Assembly (NCBI RefSeq): GCF_006496635.1
Contig: NZ_CP022958.1
Coordinates: 3,782,001 to 3,846,000, forward strand
Length of the DNA stretch: 64,000 nt
Source of the DNA: Azoarcus sp. DD4
GTDB taxonomy: Bacteria > Pseudomonadota > Gammaproteobacteria > Burkholderiales > Rhodocyclaceae
Reading direction: 5' to 3'
The notes beneath the pieces are model-generated. The model searched no databases and was not told where the DNA came from. It saw only the letters and a list, made by a program, of their open reading frames with translations. The translations under genes and the position numbers were made by a program. This document shows positions 21,018-30,710 of the stretch, one piece after another (the first letter of the stretch is position 1; each line of letters opens with the position of its first letter).

Positions 21018-21021
<4 letters not shown>

Positions 21022-22142
21022 GTCGGGGTGTCTCGCAAATCGGGACGGGATGGCAGCTGAGGACCGGAGGCCGCGCCCCCGTCGTCAAAGAGATCTATCT
21101 GGGCGTCATCTGAGGCAGGTTCGCCCTGCTCGGCAAAGCGCACGCCGACGCCCAGCAGGCGCACCGGCAAGCCGCGGCGCGCGTGGCCCTCGGTCAGCAG
21201 CCCCTGCCAGATCGCGGCCGTCGGAGCGCTCGCGACACATTCGACAGTGGTCTGCGAGAAGTCGGCGAACTTGATCTTGACCACCGCCTTGTGTACCGGC
21301 CTGGCCTCGCGCGCGCGGGCGAAACGACGCTGGAACTCCTCGATCAGCGCCGGCAGCGCCGCCTGGCAGGCGGCCAGGTCCGGCAGATCGGTCACGTAGG
21401 TGGTCTCCACCGACAGCGACTTGCGGATGCGGTCGGGCTTGACCTCGCGGTGGTCGATACCGCGGCACAGCCGGTACAAGCCGGCGCCGAAGCTGCCGAA
21501 CTCGCGGGTGAGATCGGCCAGGCTCCAGCTGCGCAGGTCGACGCAGGTCTGAACCCCGAGCCGGTTGAGCTTCGCTGCGGTGACCTTGCCGACACCGAAG
21601 ATCTTCTTCACCGGCAACGCGGCGACGAAAGCGTCGATATCCTGCGGCCGCACGACGAACTGGCCATCGGGCTTGTTCCAGTCGCTGGCCACCTTGGCGA
21701 GGAACTTGTTGGGCGCGATGCCGGCCGAGGCGGTGATGCCCACTTCCGCGCGGATGCGGGCGCGGATTTCCTGCGCCATCAACGTTGCCGAACCCTGGCA
21801 GCGGTCCACGCCGCTGACGTCCAGATAGGCCTCGTCGAGCGACAAGGGCTCGACCAGCGGCGTGTAGTCGCGATAGATGTCGAGGATCTGGCGCGACGCC
21901 GCACGGTAGCGCTCGAAATCCGGCGGCAGCAGGATGAGCTGCGGGCACAGCTGCAGCGCACGCGCAGTGGACATCGCCGAATGCACGCCGAAGGCGCGCG
22001 CCTCGTAGCTGCAGGTGGCGATCACGCCGCGCGTCTCGGCGCGCCCGCCGACCGCCAGCGGCTTGCCGGCGAGCGCCGGGTTGTCGCGCACCTCCACCGA
22101 CGCGTAGAAGCAGTCGCAATCGCAGTGGATGATCTTGCGCAC
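21018..22142 (-). CDS. dinB: DNA polymerase IV
   Basis: A 374-residue Y-family polymerase for translesion synthesis. Asp8 in IIHCDCDCFYASVE and the Asp-Glu of SLDEAYLDVSG are the catalytic metal ligands. ASAGIAPNKFLAKVASDWNK and the little-finger domain follow. The C-terminal QIDLF is a beta-clamp binding motif. GTG 22142 has AAGGAGC upstream at good spacing and gives the normal N-terminus RKIIHCD; longer forms are not family-like. It is downstream of rmuC by 23 bases and overlaps the ABC exporter gene, so the three probably form one unit. No LexA-type box was noticed. Confidence 0.95.
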
Positions 22143-22165
22143 CGCAGCGCTCCTTGCCCGCCCGC

Positions 22166-23566
22166 TCAGGCCGCGTCGCTGCCGGCGGGCCGAAGCGCCG
22201 GCGCGGTTGGCTCGTCGTCCTCGGCAGCCTGCTCCACCAGCCCGGCTGCAAGCGACTTGGTCGGTTTCACGCCGAGTTCGCGCAGCATTTCCGCCTGGCG
22301 GATGAGATTGCCGCGGCCGCGGGTGAACTTGCCATAGGCGGCGTCGAAGGACTTCTGCGCCTGACCGAGCCGGTTGCCGAGCGTGTCGAGATCGTCCACG
22401 AAGCCGGCCAGCTTGTCGTATAGCTCGGCGCCGCGGCGCGCGATGTCCTGCGCATTGCGGTTCTGCGCCTCCTGGCGCCACAGGTGGGCGACGGTGCGCA
22501 CCACGAAGAGCAGGGTCGAGGGACTCACCAGCAGCACGTTCTTCTGCCAGGCATCCATGAAGAGCGTGTCGTCGTGCGTCACCGCCAGCATGAAGGCGGG
22601 CTCGATAGGCACGAACATCAGCACGAAATCGAGCGATCCCAGGCCGTACAGCGCCTGGTAGTTACGCTCGGCCAGCCCCTTGATGTGGGCGCGCACCGAA
22701 TCGAGATGGCGGCGGACGGCGAGCTGACGCCCGGCATCGTCTTCGGCGATCACATAGCCCTCGTAAGCGGTGAGCGAGACCTTGGCGTCCACCACCAGGT
22801 GGCGGTCTTCCGGCAGGTGGATCACCACGTCGGGCTGGGCACGACTGCCATCCTCGCGGGTGTGGCTTTCCTGGGTGTCGTATTCCATGCCCCGGCGCAG
22901 GCCGGAGGCCTCCAGCACGCGCTCCAGCACCAGTTCGCCCCAGTTGCCCTGCGCCTTGACCGAACCTTTCAGCGCGCGGGTCAGGTTCTTCGCGTCCTGG
23001 CCGAGCGCACGGTTGAGCTCCATCAGCTGGCGCACCTGCTCGGCCAGCGCGCTGCGGTCCTTGCCCTCCTGCACATAGACTTCCTCGACCTTGCCCTGGA
23101 ATTCCTGCAGGCGCAGGCGCAACGGATCGAGCAGCGCACCGATGTTGGCCTGGTTCTGCTCGGTGAAGCGCTTCGACTTGTCCTCGAGGATCTCGGCGGC
23201 AAGCGACTTGAACTGGTCGGACAGGGCCTCGCGCGCCTGCTGCAGCAGGTCGATCTTGTCCTGCGCCTGTCTGCGCTCGGCACCGAGGCGCTCGACCAGC
23301 ACCGAGCGCTCCGCGCGCGTCTTCTCCAGCGCCTCGCGCCAGCCTTCCGCACGCGCAGCGAGTTCGACGTTGGCCGCGCGCAAGGACTGGCGTTCCTCCT
23401 CCAGCAGACGGGCGCGCTCGGTCAGCGGGGCCAGCCCCGCCTCGGCCTCCATCCTGGCCCGCTCGGCCGCAAGCGCGATCCGCCCGCGCAGCAGCGCGGC
23501 AGCCAGCACGCCACCGACCACAAGGCCCGCAGCGGCGGCGGCGATCATCTGGACGGAAATGTCCAT
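22166..23566 (-). CDS. rmuC: DNA recombination protein RmuC
   Basis: A 466-residue RmuC protein, linked to limiting recombination at inverted repeats. An N-terminal hydrophobic segment (about 5-27) is followed by a long coiled coil (30-180) and the RmuC nuclease-like domain, with GNWGELVLERVLEASGL, DVVIHLPEDRHLVVDAKVSL (the PD-(D/E)XK-like core) and VLLVSPSTLLFVVRTVAHLW. ATG 23566 sits at the start of the membrane segment; the upstream extension is unlike the family. It probably starts the rmuC-dinB-ABC unit. Confidence 0.93.
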   Translation of the reverse strand: MDISVQMIAAAAAGLVVGGVLAAALLRGRIALAAERARMEAEAGLAPLTERARLLEEERQSLRAANVELAARAEGWREALEKTRAERSVLVERLGAERRQAQDKIDLLQQAREALSDQFKSLAAEILEDKSKRFTEQNQANIGALLDPLRLRLQEFQGKVEEVYVQEGKDRSALAEQVRQLMELNRALGQDAKNLTRALKGSVKAQGNWGELVLERVLEASGLRRGMEYDTQESHTREDGSRAQPDVVIHLPEDRHLVVDAKVSLTAYEGYVIAEDDAGRQLAVRRHLDSVRAHIKGLAERNYQALYGLGSLDFVLMFVPIEPAFMLAVTHDDTLFMDAWQKNVLLVSPSTLLFVVRTVAHLWRQEAQNRNAQDIARRGAELYDKLAGFVDDLDTLGNRLGQAQKSFDAAYGKFTRGRGNLIRQAEMLRELGVKPTKSLAAGLVEQAAEDDEPTAPALRPAGSDAA

Positions 23567-23617
23567 GGTGCTATCGATACTCCATGAGGCAGTGCGCTGG
23601 GCCACGGCGGAAACGAC

Positions 23618-23649
23618 GACGCCCGCCGGCATCGCTGTCGGCGGGCGTC
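23618..23649 (-). terminator. Hairpin after aroG
   Basis: A perfect 11-base GC-rich stem (GACGCCCGCCG at 23618-23628 with 23639-23649) and a 10-base loop between aroG and rmuC. On the minus strand it is followed by GTCGTTT, only weakly U-rich, so termination is likely but not certain. Confidence 0.5.
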
Positions 23650-23685
23650 TTCACGCACGGATGCGAATCGGGGCAAGACGAGGAC

Positions 23686-24771
23686 TTACTCCGTCTCGGA
23701 GGCACGCTCCACGCGGCGCTCACGCACCGCGGCGGCCAGGGTTTCGAGCACGCTCACGCTGTCTTCCCAGCCGATGCAGGCATCGGTGATGCTCTTGCCG
23801 TACTCCAGCTCGCAGCCCGGCTTGAGATCCTGCCGGCCTTCCTTGAGGTGGGATTCGATCATCACGCCGATGATGCGGTCCTCGCCGCGGGCCAGCTGGG
23901 CGCCGACGTCGTGCGCCACCTCGATCTGCAGGCGATGCTGCTTGCGGCTGTTGGCGTGCGAGAAATCGACCATGACCTTGCCCGGCACGCCCGACGCAGC
24001 CAGTTCCTTGCAGGCCGCGTCGACGCTGGCGGCGTCGTAGTTGGTGCTCTTGCCGCCGCGCAGGATGGCGTGGCAGTCCTCGTTGCCGCGGGTCGACACG
24101 ATGGCCGAGTGCCCGGCCTTGGTGACGCTGAGGAAATGGTGCGGCGACTGCGCCGCCTTGATCGCATCAACCGCGATGCGCACGTTGCCGTCCGTGCCGT
24201 TCTTGAAACCCACCGGGCAGGACAGGCCGGAGGCAAGCTCACGGTGCACCTGGCTCTCGGTCGTGCGGGCGCCGATCGCGCCCCAGCTGATGAGGTCGGC
24301 GATGTACTGCGGGGTAATCATGTCGAGAAACTCGGTGCCGGCGGGCAGGCCGAGTTCGTTGATTTCCCACAACAGCTTGCGCGCCAGGCGCACGCCTTCG
24401 TTGATGGCGAAGCTGTTGTCGAGGTGCGGATCGTTGATCAGTCCCTTCCAGCCCACCGTGGTACGCGGCTTCTCGAAATACACACGCATCACCACCAGCA
24501 GATCGTCCTTGAGCCTGTCCGCCTCGACCTTGAGGCGACGGGCGTATTCCAGCGCCGCAGCGGCATCGTGGATGGAACACGGCCCGATCACCACCAGCAG
24601 GCGGTCGTCGGCGCCGTAAAGGATGCGGTGGATCGCCTGGCGCGCCTCGTACGCCGTCTCGGCCGCCCTGGCGGTGGCCGGGAACTCGCGCAGCACGTGC
24701 GCGGGCGGCACCAGCTCCTTGATCTCCTTGATGCGGACGTCGTCGATATGGATCTTGATTGAGGCGGACAT
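23686..24771 (-). CDS. aroG: 3-deoxy-7-phosphoheptulonate synthase, class I
   Basis: A 361-residue DAHP synthase, the first step of aromatic amino acid synthesis, joining phosphoenolpyruvate and erythrose 4-phosphate. Class I marks are LLVVIGPCSIHD, RVYFEKPRTTVGWKGLINDP, GARTTESQVHRELASG, FKNGTDGN and MVDFSHANSRKQ. Which amino acid inhibits it cannot be told with certainty. ATG 24771 gives the expected N-terminus with DDVRIKEIKELVPP; an in-frame extension of 38 codons is unsupported. It is divergent from the antiporter gene. Confidence 0.95.
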   Translation of the reverse strand: MSASIKIHIDDVRIKEIKELVPPAHVLREFPATARAAETAYEARQAIHRILYGADDRLLVVIGPCSIHDAAAALEYARRLKVEADRLKDDLLVVMRVYFEKPRTTVGWKGLINDPHLDNSFAINEGVRLARKLLWEINELGLPAGTEFLDMITPQYIADLISWGAIGARTTESQVHRELASGLSCPVGFKNGTDGNVRIAVDAIKAAQSPHHFLSVTKAGHSAIVSTRGNEDCHAILRGGKSTNYDAASVDAACKELAASGVPGKVMVDFSHANSRKQHRLQIEVAHDVGAQLARGEDRIIGVMIESHLKEGRQDLKPGCELEYGKSITDACIGWEDSVSVLETLAAAVRERRVERASETE

Positions 24772-24908
24772 GACGAAACCTAGCGAACACGCGGGAAAGC
24801 GTTCGATTCTAGCGAACTTTCGCGGCGACCGAAGCAGCACCGCTTGTTGCGTCGCAAAAAAGTTGGCGGTAAGGTGGCCTTCCATCCAACGGAACCGGGG
24901 AGTAGGTC

Positions 24909-26162
24909 ATGCCCCCTTTGCTTGCCGTCGGTGCTGATGCGCTGGCCTTCATCCTGCTGCCCTGGCTGGTGTGGCGGGCGCTCGGACGCTCGATTCCGCT
25001 CGCCGTGCTGCCCATCCTGGTCGGTCTCGGCCTTGCCGCATCCGGCCTCCCCTTCGCCGAACTCGGCGTCCCCTCGTCCTACGGTGACAAGATCGGCCTG
25101 ATCGGTGTTCTGGTGCTGGCCTTTACCGCCGGGCTGGAGATGCGCCAGACGCCGGATGCATCCGAAACCGTCCACGCCCTGCCGCAGCAGCGGCTGTCGG
25201 TCTCCCGCCTCGCCACCAGCGCGGCGGCCGCGCTTGCCCTGCCCTTCATCGTCGGCACGCTCGCTGCGCGCTACCACTTCCTCGACCTGCCGGGCTGGAG
25301 CGCACCGCGCGGCAACGGCTGGCTGGGTGCGCTGGCGGTCGGCCTGTGCGTGGCGGTAAGCGCGCTGCCGGTGCTGATCGGCCTCGTCCGCGAGCTGCGC
25401 CCGCATCAACGACCACTCGGCCAGATCGCGCTCGGCGTCGCGGTGATCGACGATGCCGTGCTGTGGATCGGGCTCGCCCTGCTGCTGCTCGCGGCCAACG
25501 GGGGCAATGGCCTCGATGGCTGGGACGGCACCGAAATCATCGCTGTCGGCGTGCTGGCCCTGCTCGCCGTGCTCGGCGCCTCGGCGACGCGGCGCAAGCA
25601 GTTGCCTTCGCAGGCGGCGATCTGGCTGGTTGGCGCTGCCTATCTTGCCGCCGGTGCCTGGGCGAGTTCGAAGCTCGGCCTCCACGCGTTGCTCGGTGCT
25701 TATTTCGCCGGTGCGGTGATGGCGCCCAACTGGGCGGCCCGCCTGCCGGTCGAGCGCATCGGCCTGATCGCGCTGTTCGGCCTCGCGCCGCTGTTCTTCG
25801 GCCACAGCGGCCTGCGCATCGACGGCGACGCGCTGACCTGGACCTCGCTCGCGGCCTCACTGGCCCTGCTGACCCTGTCGGTGCTGTCCAAGCTGGCGGC
25901 CGTGCTTGCCTACCCGCCCTCGTCCACGCTGTCGCGCCGTGAAGCACTGGCTGTCGGCGCGCTGCTGCAGTGCAAGGGCCTGATGGAGATCGTCGCCGCC
26001 ACCATCCTGCGCGACCAGGGTTTGCTCTCCGAGCACGCCTACGCGGCCCTGGTCACGCTGGCGGTGTTGTCCACCACGATCACCGGCCCGCTGTTCCGGC
26101 TGTGCCTGCGGCGACGGCAGGTCGAGGTGCTCTCGCCCGGCTACAGTCGCAGCAGCCAATGA
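24909..26162 (+). CDS. CPA2-type cation:proton antiporter
   Basis: A 417-residue membrane protein with about 12 hydrophobic segments and the Na/H exchanger fold (PF00999). IGVLVLAFTAGLEMRQT carries the conserved acidic residue after the glycine-containing helix, and LIGVAVIDDAVLWIG-like sequence (GVAVIDDAVLW) the paired Asp residues expected at the ion site. There is no C-terminal nucleotide-binding domain, so it is not a full KefB/KefC. The ion is not predictable. GGGGAG precedes the ATG. It ends 74 bases before msrP. Confidence 0.85.
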   Translation: MPPLLAVGADALAFILLPWLVWRALGRSIPLAVLPILVGLGLAASGLPFAELGVPSSYGDKIGLIGVLVLAFTAGLEMRQTPDASETVHALPQQRLSVSRLATSAAAALALPFIVGTLAARYHFLDLPGWSAPRGNGWLGALAVGLCVAVSALPVLIGLVRELRPHQRPLGQIALGVAVIDDAVLWIGLALLLLAANGGNGLDGWDGTEIIAVGVLALLAVLGASATRRKQLPSQAAIWLVGAAYLAAGAWASSKLGLHALLGAYFAGAVMAPNWAARLPVERIGLIALFGLAPLFFGHSGLRIDGDALTWTSLAASLALLTLSVLSKLAAVLAYPPSSTLSRREALAVGALLQCKGLMEIVAATILRDQGLLSEHAYAALVTLAVLSTTITGPLFRLCLRRRQVEVLSPGYSRSSQ

Positions 26163-26236
26163 AAGTCGAACGGCACGGGGTGTAAGTTGTCTCTGCGGTG
26201 CACGACTAATACGGTGTCCCCCCGCAGGAGCACGAC

Positions 26237-27187
<951 letters not shown>

Positions 27188-27207
27188 GAAACAGCTTGCC
27201 CATCGCG

Positions 27208-27897
27208 ATGAAGAACAGGATTTTCGTCCCCTCGCCGCTGCAGATCGGCGCCATCAAGACTGCGCTCTTCCTGCTCTGCCTGGTGCCGGCGCTGCAACTG
27301 GCGCTCGGCGTGCAGGCCGACACGCTAGGTGCCAACCCGATCGAAGCCATCACCCACGCCAGCGGCGAATGGACGCTGCGCTTCCTGCTGATCACGCTGG
27401 CGGTGACGCCGTTGCGCCGCTTGACCGGCCTGCACTGGCTGCTGCGCCTGCGCCGCATGCTCGGGCTGTTCGCCTTTGCCTACGGCGTCGCCCACTTTCT
27501 CACCTACCTGTGGCTGGACCAGTTCTTCGACTGGACGGCAATCGCGCACGACATCCTCAAGCGCCCCTTCATCACCGTCGGCTTCGCCGCGCTGGTGCTG
27601 ATGACACCGCTGGCCGCCACCTCCAACGCCTTCGCCATCCGCCGCATGGGGGGCCGCAAGTGGCAGGCCCTGCACCGGGCGGTGTACGCCATCGCCATCC
27701 TCGGCGTGCTGCACTACTGGTGGCTGGTGAAGGCCGACGTGCTGGAGCCGGCGATCTATGCGCTGCTGCTCGCGGCCCTGCTCGGCCTGCGCGCCTGGTG
27801 GCGCGAACAGGAACGTCGCCGCCAGTTGGCAAGCGCACCACGGATGCCGCCCGCGCCGGCCTTCAAGGGGAAGGTGATACCCATCGTCCCGAAGTGA
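27208..27897 (+). CDS. msrQ: Heme-binding membrane subunit MsrQ
   Basis: A 229-residue inner-membrane b-type cytochrome (YedZ) that passes electrons from the quinone pool to MsrP. About six membrane helices are visible, with heme-ligand candidates in RRMLGLFAFAYGVAHFLTYL, the WQALHRAVYAIAILGVLHYW helix and the LRFLLITLAVTPLRRL segment typical of the ferric-reductase-like family. ATG 27208 is chosen; a TTG at 27196 is possible. A GC-rich hairpin lies after the stop. Confidence 0.93.
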   Translation: MKNRIFVPSPLQIGAIKTALFLLCLVPALQLALGVQADTLGANPIEAITHASGEWTLRFLLITLAVTPLRRLTGLHWLLRLRRMLGLFAFAYGVAHFLTYLWLDQFFDWTAIAHDILKRPFITVGFAALVLMTPLAATSNAFAIRRMGGRKWQALHRAVYAIAILGVLHYWWLVKADVLEPAIYALLLAALLGLRAWWREQERRRQLASAPRMPPAPAFKGKVIPIVPK

Positions 27898-27910
27898 CCT
27901 GGCACGGAGA

Positions 27911-27939
27911 GCCCCGCCCGACAGATGCAGGGCCGGGGC
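27911..27939. terminator. GC-rich hairpin between msrQ and mog
   Basis: GCCCCG-CCC pairs with GGG-(C)-CGGGGC around an 11-base loop between two convergent genes. One unpaired C interrupts the stem and no proper T-run follows, so it is at best a weak terminator. Confidence 0.35.
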
Positions 27940-27948
27940 GTTGTGGCT

Positions 27949-28545
27949 TCAGACCGCTGCCGGCTTCTGGCGGATGGCGTGCTTGGGCCGCCAGGCCTTG
28001 ATCACCGCCTCGTCGGTTTCCACATAAGGGCCGCCGATGAGGTCGATGCAGTAGGGTATTGCCGCGAAGATGCCGACGTGGTCGACGCTGCCGTCGGCAG
28101 CGCGCAGCCCTTCCAGGGTTTCGCGGATGGACTTCGGCTGGCCCGGCAGGTTCACGATCAGGCTCTGGCCACGGATCACCGCGACCTGGCGCGACAGGAT
28201 GGCGGTCGGCACGAAGTTGAGGCTGATGCGGCGCATCTCCTCGCCGAAACCCGGCATCACCTTGTCGCCCACCGCCAGCGTCGCCTCCGGGGTGACGTCG
28301 CGCGGTGCCGGGCCGGTGCCGCCGGTGGTGAGGATCAGCGAGCAGCCAACGGTGTCGGCCAGCTCGATCAGCGTGCGCTCGATCACCGGCTGCTCGTCGG
28401 GGATGAGCCGCGTGACCGCCGTCCACGGCGAGGTCAGCGCCTTGCCGAGCCAGTCCTTCAGCGAAGGGATGCCCTGGTCTTCGTAGGTGCCGTCCGAGGC
28501 ACGGTCGCTGATCGAGACCAGGCCGATGGTGATGCTGTCGCTCAT
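27949..28545 (-). CDS. mog: Molybdopterin adenylyltransferase
   Basis: A 198-residue MogA protein that adenylates molybdopterin before molybdenum insertion by MoeA. Marks are IGLVSISDRASDGTYEDQG, LILTTGGTGPAPRDVTPEA (nucleotide/substrate loop) and VNLPGQPKSIRE. Length fits E. coli Mog (195). The ATG overlaps the yjgA stop by four bases (ATGA), coupling the two genes. MoeA at 56.6 kb and MoeB at 40.4 kb complete late cofactor steps seen in this window, and MsrP is a likely client. Confidence 0.95.
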   Translation of the reverse strand: MSDSITIGLVSISDRASDGTYEDQGIPSLKDWLGKALTSPWTAVTRLIPDEQPVIERTLIELADTVGCSLILTTGGTGPAPRDVTPEATLAVGDKVMPGFGEEMRRISLNFVPTAILSRQVAVIRGQSLIVNLPGQPKSIRETLEGLRAADGSVDHVGIFAAIPYCIDLIGGPYVETDEAVIKAWRPKHAIRQKPAAV

Positions 28546-29114
28546 GCTTGCTCCGGATTGTCGTAATCGGTGGATTCGTCCTCGGCCGCGACAGTGCCCT
28601 CTTCCAGTTCGCGCAGGACCCGGAAGATCTCGCGGAAGGACTTCGGCGGCTTGTTGTGCTCGCGTTCCTTGATCGCATTGCGCCGCAGCGTGCGCAGGTG
28701 CTGCAGGTCGGCATGCGGCCAGGTGGAGGCGATCTTCTCCAGCACCTTTTCGTCGTCGATGAAATCGACACGCAGCTTCTCCAGCCTGTGCTGCTTCGCC
28801 ACCTCGGCGGCCGAAACACCATTGAATACGTCTAGCTGGGCCTGGATGGGCTCGGGGTCGATGTTGCGCATCAATTTGCCGATGTACTGCATCTGGCGAC
28901 GACGGGCCTCGTGCGAAGTGAAACGCTGCGCGTCGCGTACCGCGTCGAACAGCTCTTCGGGCATCGGCACCTTGCGCAGGCGCTCGACCGACAATTCGAC
29001 CAGTTGCTGGCCGAGATCCTGTAGCGCGTGCATCGCCCGCTTGCGGCTGCTCTTGCTCGGCGGCTCGAGCATGTCGTCATCGGAATAGTCGTGGAAATCT
29101 GAACGGGAAACCAT
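28542..29114 (-). CDS. yjgA: Ribosome-associated protein YjgA (DarP, DUF615)
   Basis: A 190-residue, charged, helical DUF615 protein; the E. coli homologue binds the immature 50S subunit. Visible marks are SRKRAMHALQDLGQQLVELS, ARRRQMQYIGKLMRNID and WPHADLQHLRTLRRNAIKE. Both ends are acidic. It is divergent from pmbA across 65 bases, as in E. coli, which supports both calls. Its stop overlaps mog. Confidence 0.92.
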   Translation of the reverse strand: MVSRSDFHDYSDDDMLEPPSKSSRKRAMHALQDLGQQLVELSVERLRKVPMPEELFDAVRDAQRFTSHEARRRQMQYIGKLMRNIDPEPIQAQLDVFNGVSAAEVAKQHRLEKLRVDFIDDEKVLEKIASTWPHADLQHLRTLRRNAIKEREHNKPPKSFREIFRVLRELEEGTVAAEDESTDYDNPEQA

Positions 29115-29179
29115 CGTGGCTCAAGCGTCGGGCGGGGATCGGGTTAAGATTATAGCCTTTGCCCACTGGTCTTCCGCCC

Positions 29180-30520
29180 ATGTCCGCTCAAGGCTTCTCC
29201 TTCTCCCAGGCCCATCTGCGCGAAATCGCCACCGACATCCTGAAGTACGCGAAGAAGCGCGGTGCCTCGGCCTGCGAAACCGACGTCTCCGAAGGCTTCG
29301 GCCAGTCGGTGGCGGTGCGCAAGGGCGAGGTCGATACCATCGAGTACAACCGCGACAAGGGCATCGGCGTCACCGTCTATCTCGGCCAGCAGCGCGGCTA
29401 CGCCAGCACCTCGGATTTCTCCAAGGCCGCGCTCAAGGCCACGGTGGATGCGGCGGTTTCGATCGCCGGCTTCACCGCGCCCGACCCCTGCGCCGGGCTG
29501 GCCGACGCCGCGCTGATGGCCAAGGACATGCCCGACCTCGACCTCTTCCACCCGTGGGACATCTCGGTGGATGAAGCCATCGAGCTGGCGCGCCGTTGCG
29601 AGGATGCAGCCTTCGCCGTCGGCCCGAAGATCACCAATTCCGAAGGCGCCAACGTCTCCATCCAGCAGTCGCAGTTCGTCTCCGCCAACAGCCTCGGCTT
29701 CATCGGCGGCTACGCCACCACCCGCCACGGCCTGTCGTGCTCGGTGATCGCCGGCGAAGGCGACGGCATGCAACGCGAGTACTGGTACGACTCGCGGCGC
29801 GATGCCGCCGACCTGATCGCTGCGGAAGACGTCGGCCGCCTAGCCGGCGAGCGGGCCATTGCTCGACTGGGCGCCAAGAAGATCCGCACCTGCGAAATGC
29901 CGGTGATCTTCGAAGCCCCGCTGGCCGTCACCCTGCTCGGCAACTTCGTACAGGCGGTGAGCGGCGGTTCGCTCTACCGCAAGTCCAGCTTCCTGCTCGA
30001 CAGCCTCGGCCAGCAGGTGTTCTCGCCGGTGGTGAGCATCGCCGAACGTCCCCACCTGAAGAAGGCCTTCGGCTCGAGCTGGTTCGACAGCGACGGCGTC
30101 GCCACCCGGGATCGCGAGGTGGTCATCGACGGCGTGCTGCAGGGCTATTTCCTGTCCACCTATTCCGCGCGCAAGCTCGGCATGCAGACCACCGGCAACG
30201 CCGGCGGCTCGCACAACCTCGCCGTCAAGCCGGGCAGCGAGGATCTGGCCGGCCTCATCCGCCAGATGGACAAAGGCCTGGTGGTCACCGAACTCCTCGG
30301 CCACGGCGTCAACTACGTCACCGGCGACTACTCGCGCGGCGCCGCCGGCTTCTGGGTGGAAAAAGGCAAGATCAAGCACGCGGTGGAGGAAGTCACCATC
30401 GCCGGCAACCTGCGCGACATGTTCCGCAACATTGTCGCCATCGGCAACGACGCCCTGCCGCGCGGCGCCAAGCACTGCGGCTCGGTGCTGATCGAATGCA
30501 TGAAGATCGCCGGCCGCTGA
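29180..30520 (+). CDS. pmbA: Metalloprotease-related protein PmbA (TldE)
   Basis: A 446-residue TldE/PmbA protein, the partner of the zinc protease TldD; the pair matures some peptide antibiotics and degrades CcdA. As expected for the non-catalytic subunit it has no HExxH motif. Family marks include LKYAKKRGASACETDVSEG, RKGEVDTIEYNRDKGIGVTV, SCSVIAGEGDGMQREYWYD and ELLGHGVNYVTGDYSRGAAG. tldD is not in the window. ATG 29180 is close to the conserved N-terminus. Confidence 0.95.
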   Translation: MSAQGFSFSQAHLREIATDILKYAKKRGASACETDVSEGFGQSVAVRKGEVDTIEYNRDKGIGVTVYLGQQRGYASTSDFSKAALKATVDAAVSIAGFTAPDPCAGLADAALMAKDMPDLDLFHPWDISVDEAIELARRCEDAAFAVGPKITNSEGANVSIQQSQFVSANSLGFIGGYATTRHGLSCSVIAGEGDGMQREYWYDSRRDAADLIAAEDVGRLAGERAIARLGAKKIRTCEMPVIFEAPLAVTLLGNFVQAVSGGSLYRKSSFLLDSLGQQVFSPVVSIAERPHLKKAFGSSWFDSDGVATRDREVVIDGVLQGYFLSTYSARKLGMQTTGNAGGSHNLAVKPGSEDLAGLIRQMDKGLVVTELLGHGVNYVTGDYSRGAAGFWVEKGKIKHAVEEVTIAGNLRDMFRNIVAIGNDALPRGAKHCGSVLIECMKIAGR

Positions 30521-30658
30521 CCCCGCTTCTTCTCTTTGCCGACGGAATGGCGCATACCGCCGCAGGGGCATCGCCAGCGCCATCCGCGACCCACTCGAAT
30601 CGGCCGCAAAGCCACGCCGATTAGGGTTTTCCGCCGTTTTGGCCAAACAGCCAACGCC

Positions 30659-30664
30659 TATAAT
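30659..30664 (+). promoter_or_regulatory. Consensus -10 box before the TRAP binding-protein gene
   Basis: TATAAT, 46 bases upstream of the GTG start. The -35 region (about 30636-30641, GTTTTG) is poor, so an activator may be needed. Transcription would begin near 30671. Confidence 0.5.
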
Positions 30665-30710
30665 CGGCGGCGTCGCAAAAATATTCGTTCACAGACAAAG
30701 AGGAGAGATC